From positions 110,185 to 174,184 of the forward strand of contig JAQBNH010000005.1 in assembly GCA_028288705.1 (NCBI GenBank): a stretch of 64,000 nucleotides of DNA, in the 5' to 3' direction. Origin of the DNA: Ferruginibacter sp. Lineage in GTDB: Bacteria > Bacteroidota > Bacteroidia > Chitinophagales > Chitinophagaceae. The notes beneath the pieces are model-generated. The model saw nothing but the letters and a program-made list of their open reading frames with translations. It made no database searches and was not told the origin of the DNA. Below, one piece after another: positions 53,692 to 62,554 of the stretch (its first letter is position 1; every line of letters begins with the position of its first letter). Position numbers and translations under genes: made by a program.

Positions 53692-53858
53692 CGATAAGCC
53701 ATTGTACTTTACCGTTTTTTTCCAGGCGAAATCCGGCTCAACGGCGTTCTCAAATACCGATCTGACAGTATATAAATTAACTGATGTAAACAGCTCATCT
53801 ACATGATCGAGTTTCAGTAATATCAGTGCGGCTTTTTGCAGACTATAGCCTGCATTCT

Positions 53859-54545
53859 TTATATCAGTACAACGCCGAGGCTATCGGCCTCAGATTCTTT
53901 ATAACGGCTGTGCGTACCGTTTTGCGTTACCATCTCTTTCATCAGTTTCTTAAAGCGTTCATACTTTCCCGTTGATGATTTTTTAATGGCTTTCATCTCG
54001 CTGGTAAACTCCTCTGAAGATAATAACGCAATGTTCTTTTTGATCTTTGATTCCTGGTGTGCAAGAAACTGGTGACTTAATTCATGCGCAACGATCAGCG
54101 CGAGTTCATCATCGTTATCTACCCATAAAAAAAGCCCCAGGTTGATGAACAGCGTGCCTTCCCCATAGCAGGAAGCATTGGGCACAGCGGAACGATTGAT
54201 ATAGATGGAAATACTGTCGAAGTTGTAGGAACTATTGGAAGCTTTAATTCGCTGGATAATGGCTTTACTTTTATTGAGCAATAAGCTGTCGGCTATCACA
54301 CGGTTGTTTTCAAAATCTTCCAGAATAGCGTCATTCCTCTCTTTGATGATGCCGGCATAACTTTGTTGCTCTTTTTTATCCTGGTAAACGGTAGGAATTT
54401 TTCTTGCTTTAAGCTCTGTGATCTTCGCTGCATAAGCCGTTTTGCTTAAAGGCGAAAAATACGAATAGGGATCTTGTGCGCTGGCAGTGAATGTGATTGT
54501 CAGCAGAATGCCAAACGCCCACCAGGGAGTTTTATTCTTTCTCAT
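53859..54545 (-). CDS. N-terminal catalytic fragment of the split M48 metalloprotease
   Basis: A 228-residue secreted fragment: signal peptide ending ...TASAQ (residue 24), a ~120-residue prodomain-like region, zinc-binding HELSH at 154-158 and the third-ligand motif ESEAD at 217-221. M48 enzymes are membrane or periplasmic zinc peptidases that degrade misfolded proteins. The frame ends at a TAA only seven residues after ESEAD, so the final helices of the catalytic domain are missing; activity is doubtful unless the reading frame is restored. Confidence 0.75.
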   Translation of the reverse strand: MRKNKTPWWAFGILLTITFTASAQDPYSYFSPLSKTAYAAKITELKARKIPTVYQDKKEQQSYAGIIKERNDAILEDFENNRVIADSLLLNKSKAIIQRIKASNSSYNFDSISIYINRSAVPNASCYGEGTLFINLGLFLWVDNDDELALIVAHELSHQFLAHQESKIKKNIALLSSEEFTSEMKAIKKSSTGKYERFKKLMKEMVTQNGTHSRYKESEADSLGVVLI

Positions 54546-54715
54546 GCGTCTTGGTTTCAGGGCCGGCTTAAAGTTTTGGTATGGCGGCAGTCAATTAGGG
54601 GCCAATATTAATTATAATTATATGATCATGGCATTTTTTGCGAAGATTGTTATTCACAAAAGATAAGCTGTTAAGGATATTCATCCCGCCACCGGGGATT
54701 GCCGTATATATATGT

Positions 54716-55579
54716 ATGATAAAATTAGTTACCGGCTGCGTTATATTAATTCTTTTCTCTATGCTTGCCCAGAGCTGTGCCTTTAAACGGATCGACCGTT
54801 CGAAAAATATTGTTTACCTGCCCGCTACTGCCAGTAGAGTTGAACAAACGCTGAATGTTTTCTCTCCACGAAAGAAGCAGGGCGGCGAGGTAATGATCTT
54901 CGTTCACGGTGGTAACTGGAACTCCGGGCGTAAGGGACTGTATAGTTTCTTCGGGACCAGGTTTGCCAGGAAAGGCGTCACGACTGTCGTTGTAGACTAT
55001 CCGAAAAGTCCGGCTGCAGGCTACGACGAAATGGCTATCGATATAGCTGAAGCTGTAAAATGGGTTTCGTTGCATATTGGCGATTATGGCGGGGATACCG
55101 GGAAGATATTTATTTCCGGTCATTCAGCCGGCGGGCATCTGGCCGCGTTAGTGGCGATCAAGCCGGAATATTTTCAGCGATTAAAAATGGCTAACCCCCT
55201 AAAGGGCATTGTTTTGATCGATGCTGCAGGCTTGGATATGTACACTTATCTCAAAGAAGAAAGTTTTGAAGAGGGGCATACCTATTTGAAAACCTTTGGC
55301 ACGGATCCCGCAAGCTGGAAGGCCGCGTCCGCTATGTATTTTTTGCATAAGGATATGCCACCGATGTTGATCTACAGGGGTGGCCGCACTTATCTCTCGA
55401 TCGAACAAAGCCACGACAGGTTTATTTCAGCCTTGAAAAATTTTGTTCCGGCGCCCGATTATCATGTGTTGAAAGGAAAGAAGCATGTGCCCATGATCCT
55501 GCAGTTCTTTAATAGTTCGAATCCGCGTTTTGCTGAGATCATTAGTTTTATGAAAAATAAGAGCAGGGCGGAAAAGTAA
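54716..55579 (+). CDS. Alpha/beta-hydrolase lipoprotein (BD-FAE/esterase-lipase type)
   Basis: A 287-residue lipoprotein (lipobox LAQSC, Cys21) with an alpha/beta-hydrolase fold. 'IFVHGGNWNSG' is the oxyanion-side motif, 'GHSAGGHLAAL' carries the nucleophile Ser, and 'KHVPM' the catalytic His near the end. It resembles the BD-FAE group that includes carbohydrate esterases and kynurenine formamidase-like enzymes. The substrate is unknown; a sugar ester would suit the nearby glycan genes, but they are 10 kb away. The ATG at 54716 gives the lipoprotein signal; an earlier start would add 26 residues. Confidence 0.87.
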   Translation: MIKLVTGCVILILFSMLAQSCAFKRIDRSKNIVYLPATASRVEQTLNVFSPRKKQGGEVMIFVHGGNWNSGRKGLYSFFGTRFARKGVTTVVVDYPKSPAAGYDEMAIDIAEAVKWVSLHIGDYGGDTGKIFISGHSAGGHLAALVAIKPEYFQRLKMANPLKGIVLIDAAGLDMYTYLKEESFEEGHTYLKTFGTDPASWKAASAMYFLHKDMPPMLIYRGGRTYLSIEQSHDRFISALKNFVPAPDYHVLKGKKHVPMILQFFNSSNPRFAEIISFMKNKSRAEK

Positions 55580-55584
55580 CAGGA

Positions 55585-57192
55585 TCATTCCTTGTGGGAA
55601 GCGCTTTTCAATCCTGCTAACCCATTGCGCCTGTTCGGGTGCTTTTGCAAGTCTTGCTGATAGGCGAGAGTTGCTGCATTATTTTTGCCGGCGACGAGCA
55701 ACATGTCAGCGAGTAATTCTTTTGCCGGTAACAATTCACCGGGTGTAACCGGGCTCTTCTCTGTATTGTCTTCCAGTGTTGCTGCGCTGGTCATTAATGC
55801 CAAACCTTCCGCGCGCCTGCCTTCTTTGAAAAGGATCCAGGCTTCACCGGTTTGCAGTTGAATCATTACCTGCGTGGCTTTGTACGTGTCTTTCATCGCG
55901 AGGAGCGTATCGTGGATCCCATGTAGTTTCGCAAGTTCTGAACGTGCTAACCCGTTGTTGCCAAGTTGCGCGTTTCCAAGCAGACGTGCGAAATGGGTGA
56001 GCGCGCGCTGCCAGGGAAATTTTTGCCAGGGAAAATTTTCGGGGTAAGTTTTTAGCTCCGCAGCTGCTTTCCATTGCCTGTTTTCCAGGTAATAACGGGC
56101 GGGAATAGCCGCAAAAGCATAAGCCACTTTAAAATTTTGGGGATACACTTCTCTGATGCTGTATAAATAATCCAGTAGTTTTTTTGCCGCAACGCTATCG
56201 CCTTTTTGCAGGTAGGCATATTCCAGGTAATCCAGGCCATGCAGTTCTTCATCCCAGTGCCCTTTAATACCTGCGGTTTCTGCATAACATTTTGCAGAAG
56301 CCGTCGACAATACATTTGACTGAATGGCTTCATCCCAAAGACCGAGGCGGGTAAAAATATGAGAAGGCATGTGTTGTGCATGTGCGGATGATGGCGCAAT
56401 TGCGGCGTATTTCCGGGCGGCCGGTAGTGCCAGTGCTGCCAGTTCCGGGGAATCATAACTGTGAATGATATAGTGTACGATGCCCGGATGATCTGGTTCT
56501 CCCGGGTAAAGGGCATTCAAAATTGTCCCTGCCTTTTTTTGATTGCTGAATGTTTTATCTGCTGGATCTGCGGAGCCATCCAGAGCCAGTGCATAAAAGA
56601 TCGCCGCTTCTTTATCAGCCGGGTATTTTTTGTACAGGGCTTCCATCGCATTTGTAAAAGCCACTGATCTGCTGCGATGGTTCTTCGTTTGATAATCGTT
56701 ATAAAATACGTCCATCGCCTGGAGGTAAGCTGTTTCTTTTTCAGAGTTGCCCTTTAATGTCAAGGCAAGGTCAATGGACCTTTTTCCTTTTTCTAATTCT
56801 ATATCCGAAGGCGGTGACGGCCATACCTGGTGGTAATTACTCATCGCTACGCCCCAATAGGCCATAGCGCAGCGAGGCTCAGCATCGATCACTTTCGCAA
56901 ATGCTTTTTCTGCCTCATCATATTCAAATGAATGGAGCAATGCCATTCCCAGATTAAAATCGGCTGTAACGACGCCGGAACAACTTGTTTCAAAATTAAC
57001 GTCACCATACTGTTTGCCGGGCGGGCCGCAATACACAATATTCCCTTTTTTCAGGTTAATGGCTGCAATGGTTTCCCGGGCAGGTGAACGGGAAGCGTTC
57101 GTACAGGAAATGATGCTCCGGCCGGTGACCAGCAAAATAGTACACAGGAGGCAGTGGATCAAAAGTCTGTTTTCAGCCTGGTATAATATCAT
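55585..57192 (-). CDS. TPR-repeat lipoprotein
   Basis: A 535-residue protein with a hydrophobic N terminus and possible lipobox IISC (Cys30). TPR-type helices are visible: 'NLGMALLHSFEYDEAEKAFAKVIDAEP', 'KEAAIFYALALDGSA', 'LLDYLYSIREVYP'. It also contains 'DHPGIVHYIIHSYD' and 'HAQHMPSHIFTRLG', a histidine-rich block conserved in a family of bacterial TPR proteins of unknown function. A scaffold or metal-binding role is possible. An upstream start at 57354 would lack the signal. It converges on the alpha/beta-hydrolase gene. Confidence 0.82.
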   Translation of the reverse strand: MILYQAENRLLIHCLLCTILLVTGRSIISCTNASRSPARETIAAINLKKGNIVYCGPPGKQYGDVNFETSCSGVVTADFNLGMALLHSFEYDEAEKAFAKVIDAEPRCAMAYWGVAMSNYHQVWPSPPSDIELEKGKRSIDLALTLKGNSEKETAYLQAMDVFYNDYQTKNHRSRSVAFTNAMEALYKKYPADKEAAIFYALALDGSADPADKTFSNQKKAGTILNALYPGEPDHPGIVHYIIHSYDSPELAALALPAARKYAAIAPSSAHAQHMPSHIFTRLGLWDEAIQSNVLSTASAKCYAETAGIKGHWDEELHGLDYLEYAYLQKGDSVAAKKLLDYLYSIREVYPQNFKVAYAFAAIPARYYLENRQWKAAAELKTYPENFPWQKFPWQRALTHFARLLGNAQLGNNGLARSELAKLHGIHDTLLAMKDTYKATQVMIQLQTGEAWILFKEGRRAEGLALMTSAATLEDNTEKSPVTPGELLPAKELLADMLLVAGKNNAATLAYQQDLQKHPNRRNGLAGLKSASHKE

Positions 57193-57335
57193 AACGATGA
57201 TCAATGTAAACTTTTCAACGGTAGAATCCAATACGCTGTTCAGATGAGCAGGAATAACAGCAACGGTGAAACGAACATGGTGATCCTGTCTGCCAGATGA
57301 CGCAAGGACAACCTGCTGCCTTGAGGAGATGGCAT

Positions 57336-57366
57336 AAAAAAATCCGGGTGCCATTAAGCACCCGGA
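57336..57366 (-). terminator. Terminator of the LEA-like gene
   Basis: On the minus strand TCCGGGTGC pairs with GCACCCGGA (nine perfect pairs, 6-base loop), followed by seven T, 19 bases after the stop codon. Confidence 0.9.
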
Positions 57367-57384
57367 CGAACTTTTTCCCGTTTA

Positions 57385-57705
57385 TTAGTCCCGGGAAGCT
57401 TTATTTACTTCGTTGTCGTATTCGTTGCCCGCTTTTTTAGCTTCGTTTTCAGCCGAGTTAGCTGCATTTTCGGAAGAAGTCTTAACATCGCCTACTGTAT
57501 TTTTTATGGCTGCACCTGCCTTGTCCAGGATATTGCCATCCGCAGCTTTGGCATTATTCGCAGCTTTATCCGCTTCGTTACCTGCGCTGTTTGCGGTATT
57601 CTCCACTTTTGTTTTTACATCAGACGCAGCATTTTTGATAGCAGTTCCCGCATCATTGGCAGCATTTTTTAGTTTATCGCCGAGGCTTTCGTTTTCAGTA
57701 GACAT
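57385..57705 (-). CDS. LEA-like alanine-rich protein with internal duplication
   Basis: A 106-residue hydrophilic protein rich in Ala, Lys, Asn, Glu and Asp, with no signal peptide. Residues 19-50 and 63-94 are an obvious 32-residue duplication ('AGTAIKNAASDVKTKVEN' versus 'AGAAIKNTVGDVKTSSEN'). The 11-residue-like amphipathic rhythm resembles late embryogenesis abundant and YtxH/CsbD-type stress proteins. It probably folds into helices on drying or binding (inference). It is a single-gene transcript ended by a strong terminator. Confidence 0.75.
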   Translation of the reverse strand: MSTENESLGDKLKNAANDAGTAIKNAASDVKTKVENTANSAGNEADKAANNAKAADGNILDKAGAAIKNTVGDVKTSSENAANSAENEAKKAGNEYDNEVNKASRD

Positions 57706-57813
57706 GATCGTAAATTTTAAATTTTAAAATATAGTTACGCTACTATGGATACAATTAATATGCCATCGGCATGGCAACTGGTTTACGGGCAGGGATGTAT
57801 GGTCCTCCCGGGT

Positions 57814-58011
57814 TTAATTTTGTTTCGCTAACAGCGTTTGAAGCAGGCTGTTTTCGGCAGTCAATTGTTTGATCTCGTAGCGCAGCCCGACAATACGGGA
57901 ATACATGATCACGAACAGGAGCGGAAGCCCAATCGCCATCCCAAAAACGATAAATTGTAAAATGACTTCCTTCACATTTGGTAAGGAGACCAAGGGCGCA
58001 TAGTTGAACAT
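57814..58011 (-). CDS. Small membrane protein with coiled-coil tail
   Basis: A 65-residue protein: one membrane helix at about 17-38 ('VILQFIVFGMAIGLPLLFVIMY') and a C-terminal heptad pattern ('IVGLRYEIKQLTAENSLLQTLLA'). Function unknown. It starts 13 bases after the serine hydrolase gene in the same direction, so it appears to be co-transcribed. The short length leaves some doubt that it is a gene. Confidence 0.55.
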   Translation of the reverse strand: MFNYAPLVSLPNVKEVILQFIVFGMAIGLPLLFVIMYSRIVGLRYEIKQLTAENSLLQTLLAKQN

Positions 58012-58024
58012 TTAATTGATGAAT

Positions 58025-59359
58025 TTACTTGTTTGATACGATCGTCATTTCTTCTTTAATTCCGCCACTGATAAACCAGGCCTGCTTCGGCATCCCGGAT
58101 TTATCCAGGATGAATTCGATCTGCCGGTCCGAATCATCGCCATAAAAAAATTTGTTTATGGCTTCCGGCTTTAATTCGATGTCATTATTTGCACGTGCCC
58201 GGTACAATTTATTTCCTTTGCGGATGATGGTTAATTTTCCACCATTAACCAGGCTGTAATTGCCTGCGTATGCAGTAAGCTTGCTGCTGTCTATGTAAAC
58301 TTCCACATGGTTGTAAGCATTTGTAACGTACATACCCAGAGCGATCGCAGCCAGGCCGTTCGCCACGCCGGAAGCATTACTGCTGTTATTGGAAAGGCAG
58401 ATAACAACCAGGCTATCATCCGGAAACCGGGCCATATAAGAAACAAATCCCGGGATGCCGCCGCTGTGGCCGATGCGCAAGTGATTGGTCATGCTGTCTA
58501 TTCCAATCCCATATCCATAGTGTTCCATGTACGGCCTGATCATACTGCTGAATGAAGCGGGTGAAATTATTTTTCCGGAAAACAAGGCGTTATTCCATTT
58601 GTACAAATCACTCACTGTAGAGAGGAGGGCACCTGCACTAAATGGCGCGTCCATAGAAATATACATTGCGTTAAGCCATTGCTTGTTGTTCTTCATGTAG
58701 CCATGCGCGCGTTGTGGTACGATGGTATCCCAGCGATTTAAAAAGGTATTGGTTAAGCCCGCTTTGTTGAGCACATTCTCCATGAGGTAATCGCTGTAAG
58801 ACTTTCCTGAAACTTTTTCGATGATCATACCCAGCAGAAAATAACCGGTATTACTGTAGTTCCATTTTGTTCCCGGCAAGAAATCGTAGCGCTGTTTTTC
58901 AAATAAGGATAGCATAGAATCTTTTTCCAGGTTGATAGTAGCCAGCTTCCAGAACTCCGGCACATCGGTATAATTCCTGATCCCGGAGGTATGCGTCAAC
59001 AACATGTGAATCGTCACAGAATCTGCTTTCGGAAAAGATGGAAAATATTTGCTGAGCTTATCCTGGACATTCAACCGGCCTGCCTCAGCAAGTTGCAGGA
59101 TTGCCGCAGCCGTAAATTGTTTGGTGATAGAGCCGATCTGAAATTTAGTTTGAACCGTATTGGGAATTTGCCACTCCCGATCGGCAAGCCCGAATCCTTT
59201 CTCGTACAATATTTTTCCATTTTTTGCAACGAGCACTGTTCCGCTGAAATCTTTAAACTTTTCCTGGGAGATCATGTAGCTGTCGAAAGTTGGTCGGTCA
59301 TTTTTTTGAGCGATCGTGCTCAGCGGCAGCAAGAGCAGGAGGAAACAGATCAGTTTCAT
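58025..59359 (-). CDS. Class C beta-lactamase/penicillin-binding-family serine hydrolase
   Basis: A 444-residue secreted hydrolase with a signal peptide (ends ...STIAQ, residue 18). The SxxK motif is Ser77-Lys80 ('GSITKQF') and the YxN motif Tyr168-Asn170 ('NYSNTGYFLLG'). 'HSGGIPGFVSYM' is the HxG-equivalent third motif. A C-terminal domain (residues ~360-444, 'KLTAYAGNYSLVNGGKLTIIRKG') is common in the esterase/D-aminopeptidase branch. It may act as esterase or peptidase; beta-lactamase activity should not be assumed. Confidence 0.92.
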   Translation of the reverse strand: MKLICFLLLLLPLSTIAQKNDRPTFDSYMISQEKFKDFSGTVLVAKNGKILYEKGFGLADREWQIPNTVQTKFQIGSITKQFTAAAILQLAEAGRLNVQDKLSKYFPSFPKADSVTIHMLLTHTSGIRNYTDVPEFWKLATINLEKDSMLSLFEKQRYDFLPGTKWNYSNTGYFLLGMIIEKVSGKSYSDYLMENVLNKAGLTNTFLNRWDTIVPQRAHGYMKNNKQWLNAMYISMDAPFSAGALLSTVSDLYKWNNALFSGKIISPASFSSMIRPYMEHYGYGIGIDSMTNHLRIGHSGGIPGFVSYMARFPDDSLVVICLSNNSSNASGVANGLAAIALGMYVTNAYNHVEVYIDSSKLTAYAGNYSLVNGGKLTIIRKGNKLYRARANNDIELKPEAINKFFYGDDSDRQIEFILDKSGMPKQAWFISGGIKEEMTIVSNK

Positions 59360-59476
59360 GTTAGTGGGTTGTTTGAATTGTGATAGAGCTTAAATATAAG
59401 CAGCGTCCCGGCAATCTGCAAGCCGGTTATAATATAATCATCAGAACATTTTAGCATCTTCTTTACCAAAAAGAAA

Positions 59477-59504
59477 AGCCCCGCTTTTCAGCAGGGCTTT
59501 TTTA
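59477..59504. terminator. Terminator of ahcY
   Basis: AGCCCCGC and GCAGGGCT form an 8-base stem with one mismatch and a 6-base loop, with T-rich runs on both strands. It lies 20 bases after the ahcY stop on the minus strand. Confidence 0.75.
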
Positions 59505-59525
59505 TGAGGCGTTTCCAGGAAATGA

Positions 59526-60854
59526 TTAGTAACGGTACATTTCAGATTTGAACGGACCTTCTTTTGAAATACCTAAGTATTCAGATTGAGCAGATGTCAG
59601 TTCTTCCAACACAACACCGATTTTTGCAAGGTGCAAACGGGCAACTTTCTCATCCAGGTGCTTTGGCAACACATACACTTTATTTTCATAAGCTGCAGTG
59701 TTTGTCCAGAGTTCCAGCTGAGCCAGTGTTTGGTTCGTGAATGAGTTACTCATTACGAAACTTGGATGTCCTGTTGCACAACCTAAGTTCACCAGGCGGC
59801 CTTCAGCAAGAACGATCACATCTTTACCTTCGATGGTATACATATCCACCTGCGGTTTGATCGTATTTTTTGTTGAACCGTAAGCGCCATTCAACCACGC
59901 CATATCAATTTCGATATCGAAGTGACCGATGTTACAAACGATCGCTTTGTCTTTCATACTGCGGAAATGTTCTTCCGTGATCAGGTCGCGACAACCGGAA
60001 GCTGTAACGATGATATCTGCTTCTTTAACCGCATCGATCATTTTCTTTACTTCAAAGCCATCCATTGCAGCCTGTAAAGCACAGATCGGATCGATCTCTG
60101 TAACGATCACACGTGCACCCGCACCGCGTAAGCTTTCTGCAGATCCTTTACCCACATCACCATAACCACCAACAACAGCTACTTTACCAGCCATCATTAC
60201 ATCAGTTGCGCGACGGATAGAATCTACCAATGATTCTTTACAACCGTATTTGTTATCAAATTTAGATTTGGTAACAGAATCGTTTACGTTGATCGCAGGA
60301 ATCGGCAAAGTGCCTTTCGCCATACGCTCATACAAACGATGAACACCAGTTGTTGTTTCTTCACTAAGGCCTTTAATGTTGGCGATCAGTTCAGGATATT
60401 TATCAAAAACGATGTTAGTCAGATCACCACCATCATCCAGGATCATATTCAAAGGTTTGTCGGCACTGCCAAAGAACAACGTTTGTTCGATACACCAATC
60501 CGCTTCTTCCTGTGTTTGACCTTTCCATGCAAAAACACCGATACCTGCAGCAGCGATAGCAGCAGCAGCCTGGTCTTGCGTAGAGAAAATATTACAGCTG
60601 CTCCATTTAACTTCGGCACCCAATGCTACCAGTGTTTCGATCAACACGGCGGTCTGGATTGTCATGTGTAAACAACCCGCGATACGTGCACCTTTCAATG
60701 GCTGGCTTGCACCGTATTCTTCACGTAAGCTCATTAAGCCCGGCATTTCTGCTTCGGCTAAACGAATTTCTTTGCGGCCCCATTCTGCGAGGCTCATATC
60801 TGCAACCTTGTTGGCAAGGCTGAAATCAATTCCTTTTTCTGTAAGTGTTGACAT
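59526..60854 (-). CDS. ahcY: Adenosylhomocysteinase
   Basis: Splits S-adenosylhomocysteine into adenosine and homocysteine, clearing the by-product of methyltransferases such as the TrmH-type enzyme in this window. The 442-residue length is normal. '[17 protein letters not shown]' is the N-terminal substrate block, '[17 protein letters not shown]' the NAD-binding motif, and the C terminus ends 'PFKSEMYRY', a typical Tyr end. The ATG at 60854 matches the usual start; an extension to 60875 would add seven residues and overlap the promoter box. It ends at a terminator and is divergent from the Lrp gene. Confidence 0.97.
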   Translation of the reverse strand: MSTLTEKGIDFSLANKVADMSLAEWGRKEIRLAEAEMPGLMSLREEYGASQPLKGARIAGCLHMTIQTAVLIETLVALGAEVKWSSCNIFSTQDQAAAAIAAAGIGVFAWKGQTQEEADWCIEQTLFFGSADKPLNMILDDGGDLTNIVFDKYPELIANIKGLSEETTTGVHRLYERMAKGTLPIPAINVNDSVTKSKFDNKYGCKESLVDSIRRATDVMMAGKVAVVGGYGDVGKGSAESLRGAGARVIVTEIDPICALQAAMDGFEVKKMIDAVKEADIIVTASGCRDLITEEHFRSMKDKAIVCNIGHFDIEIDMAWLNGAYGSTKNTIKPQVDMYTIEGKDVIVLAEGRLVNLGCATGHPSFVMSNSFTNQTLAQLELWTNTAAYENKVYVLPKHLDEKVARLHLAKIGVVLEELTSAQSEYLGISKEGPFKSEMYRY

Positions 60855-60872
60855 TGTTTTGTGTTTAGACAG

Positions 60873-60880
60873 CAAAAGTA
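60873..60880 (-). promoter_or_regulatory. -7 box of the ahcY promoter
   Basis: Minus-strand TACTTTTG is an exact TAnnTTTG match, 19 bases before the ahcY ATG, predicting a leader of about a dozen bases. It rules out the longer 60875 start. Confidence 0.6.
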
Positions 60881-60972
60881 AATTATTGTGGTGGATTATT
60901 CTATGTTAGGAAGAAACTTTGGAGGAATTATATAGTTTGCACTAGATTTACAGAATAAATGACCTGTTTGCG

Positions 60973-61473
60973 ATGAAAAAAGCCCCTTTAAAAGAACAAA
61001 CGTCTATACCGGTTCCCAACCTGGATAAAAATGACCTGGCGATCCTGCGCCTCCTGCAGGAAAATGCGCGGATAACGGTGAAAGAGATCTCCGTAAAAAT
61101 TCACCTGAGTACGACGCCGGTGCATGAGCGGATCAAGCGGCTGGAACAATCCGGGGTGATCCGGCAGTATGCCACATTGCTGGATCACAGCAAAGTGCGA
61201 AAGGGATTGATGGTGATCTGTTATGTGAGCCTGAAAGCGCATAGTAAAAATGCGGGCATGAAATTTATAAAGGCGATCAACGAGTTGAATGAAGTGATCG
61301 AATGTTATAATATCTCCGGTGAATTCGACTTTATGCTGAAAGTGGTGGAAGAAAATATGGACAGCTATTATGACTTTCATGTGAACCGCCTGAGCCAGAT
61401 CGAGAATATGGGAAATGTACAGAGCGTTTTCGTGATGGGGATCATTAAGCAAACGCACCAGTTGGTATATTAA
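60973..61473 (+). CDS. Lrp/AsnC-family transcriptional regulator
   Basis: A 166-residue regulator. The N-terminal helix-turn-helix spans about residues 17-65 ('LDKNDLAILRLLQENARITVKEISVKI' then 'TPVHERIKRLEQSGVI'). The C-terminal RAM domain for amino-acid binding follows ('MVICYVSLKAHSK', 'VIECYNISGEFDFMLKV'). The ligand is unknown. It is divergent from ahcY with 118 bases between the starts, so it may regulate ahcY or itself, but no operator was identified. Confidence 0.92.
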   Translation: MKKAPLKEQTSIPVPNLDKNDLAILRLLQENARITVKEISVKIHLSTTPVHERIKRLEQSGVIRQYATLLDHSKVRKGLMVICYVSLKAHSKNAGMKFIKAINELNEVIECYNISGEFDFMLKVVEENMDSYYDFHVNRLSQIENMGNVQSVFVMGIIKQTHQLVY

Positions 61474-61475
61474 CA

Positions 61476-61510
61476 AGTCAAAAGGGAAAAAGTACAAAAT
61501 AAATTTGACG
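61476..61510. repeat. Degenerate A/T-rich tract after the Lrp gene
   Basis: Starting right after the Lrp stop codon, units like AAGTCAAAAG, GGAAAAAGTA and CAAAATAAAT repeat with drift, resembling (on the other strand) the tract at 1894-1929. The other ~165 bases before the SIMPL gene contain only a small hairpin (ATCCT/AGGAT near 61622-61637) and no gene. Confidence 0.4.
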
Positions 61511-61677
61511 AGCCGCGGAGTTCAAAGGATACGGTGCCGGTCTTCACCCGCTTCGTCAACCTGCAAGGGTCAGCCGGTTAGTTTGTGCTGCCTCAAACAA
61601 ATAACTTTTCCTTTGCAATAAAATCCTCATCTTAGGATCCGCTTCCATGTTAACTTTTACATTTTTATTTTCCAACC

Positions 61678-62409
61678 ATGCGTACTGCCCTTCCCGTTAC
61701 CATTGCCGCACTCGGACTCATCATTGCATTTTTCCTTTTGGGGAATGCGTATAAATATAAATTTCATGCAACGGAAAATATCAGTGTGACGGGTCTCGCG
61801 GAAAAAGATTTCACGAGCGACCAGATCGTGTGGACGGGAAACTATACCCGAAAGATGCTGGACCTGAAAGCGGCGTATGCCTTATTAAAACAGGACGAAG
61901 CACAGATCCGCAATTACCTGAAACAAAAAGGGATTGCAGAAACAGAAATGGTTTTCTCTGCGATCAGCATTGATAAAGAATTCAACACACGCTTTGATGA
62001 AAACGGAAAACAAACCGGCAGTGAATTCACCGGTTACAACCTTCGCCAGAATGTAACCGTTGATTCAAAGAATATTGAAAAAGTAGAAAAGATCTCCCGC
62101 GAGATCACGGAATTGATAGAAGCCGGCATCGAATTCAATTCGTCCGCGCCTTCCTATTATTACACCAAATTATCTGAATTGAAAATCGATCTGTTGGCCA
62201 AGGCCAGTGCGGATGCACGTCAGCGCGCAGAGACGATCGCAAAAAATGCAGGCAGTTCTTTAGGTAAGATCCGGAAGGGAACGATGGGCGTGTTCCAGAT
62301 CACCGGGCAAAACAGTAATGAAGATTATAGTTACGGCGGCGTATTCAATACAACGAGCAAGAACAAAACAGCCTCTATTACGATGAAGGTTGATTTTGCT
62401 GTGGATTAG
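61678..62409 (+). CDS. SIMPL (DUF541) domain protein
   Basis: A 243-residue protein anchored by one N-terminal helix (residues ~5-23, 'VTIAALGLIIAFFLLGNAY') with the rest outside the cytoplasm. The SIMPL/DUF541 core is visible: 'ISVTGLAEKDFTSDQIVWTG', 'YNLRQNVTVDSKNIEKVEKIS', 'KLSELKIDLLAKASADARQRAETIAKNAG' and the C-terminal 'ASITMKVDFAVD'. Relatives include oxidative-stress defence protein YggE. The molecular role is unknown. Confidence 0.9.
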   Translation: MRTALPVTIAALGLIIAFFLLGNAYKYKFHATENISVTGLAEKDFTSDQIVWTGNYTRKMLDLKAAYALLKQDEAQIRNYLKQKGIAETEMVFSAISIDKEFNTRFDENGKQTGSEFTGYNLRQNVTVDSKNIEKVEKISREITELIEAGIEFNSSAPSYYYTKLSELKIDLLAKASADARQRAETIAKNAGSSLGKIRKGTMGVFQITGQNSNEDYSYGGVFNTTSKNKTASITMKVDFAVD

Positions 62410-62500
62410 TTGGTTGAGTAGTTGAATGGTTGATTAGTCATTAGTTGATTAGTGGGGGAATTTGGAATTGGGAATTGGTAATTAGGAATTTGGGTCGCGA
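62410..62500. repeat. Degenerate tandem TTGATTAGT / GGAATTTGG repeats
   Basis: Immediately after the SIMPL gene, about six degenerate copies of a TTGATTAGT-like unit are followed by about four copies of a GGAATTGG-like unit, then unique sequence up to ~62554. Spacers of this kind are widespread in Bacteroidota genomes. No coding or structural function is seen. Confidence 0.5.
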
Positions 62501-62554
62501 ATCAAAACAGCAGGCAAGAAGGGAAGATTAACATGTCGTTTTTTTCTTGAGCAT

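Larger units (their letters stand above)
53095..54545 (-). pseudogene. Frameshifted M48-family metalloprotease
   Basis: One gene of about 482 codons broken by a single missing base. The first part (54545-53859) contains the zinc site and reads through 'ESEADSLGVVLI' into a TAA. In the -1 frame the coding sequence continues without gap as 'KNAGYSLQKAALILLKLD', which is what M48 peptidases show after the ExEAD motif, and runs on into the C-terminal part. The break is near 53861-53866 (ATATAAAG; one extra T would restore it). Either a true inactivation, a recent phase change, or a sequencing error. Confidence 0.8.

Noticed and set aside
53855..53875. Programmed -1 ribosomal frameshift in the M48 gene
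   Set aside because: No X XXY YYZ slippery heptamer, no adjacent stem or pseudoknot seen; a one-base deletion is the simpler reading.
62410..62500. CRISPR array
   Set aside because: Repeat units are short, degenerate and not separated by unique spacers of constant length; no cas gene is present.
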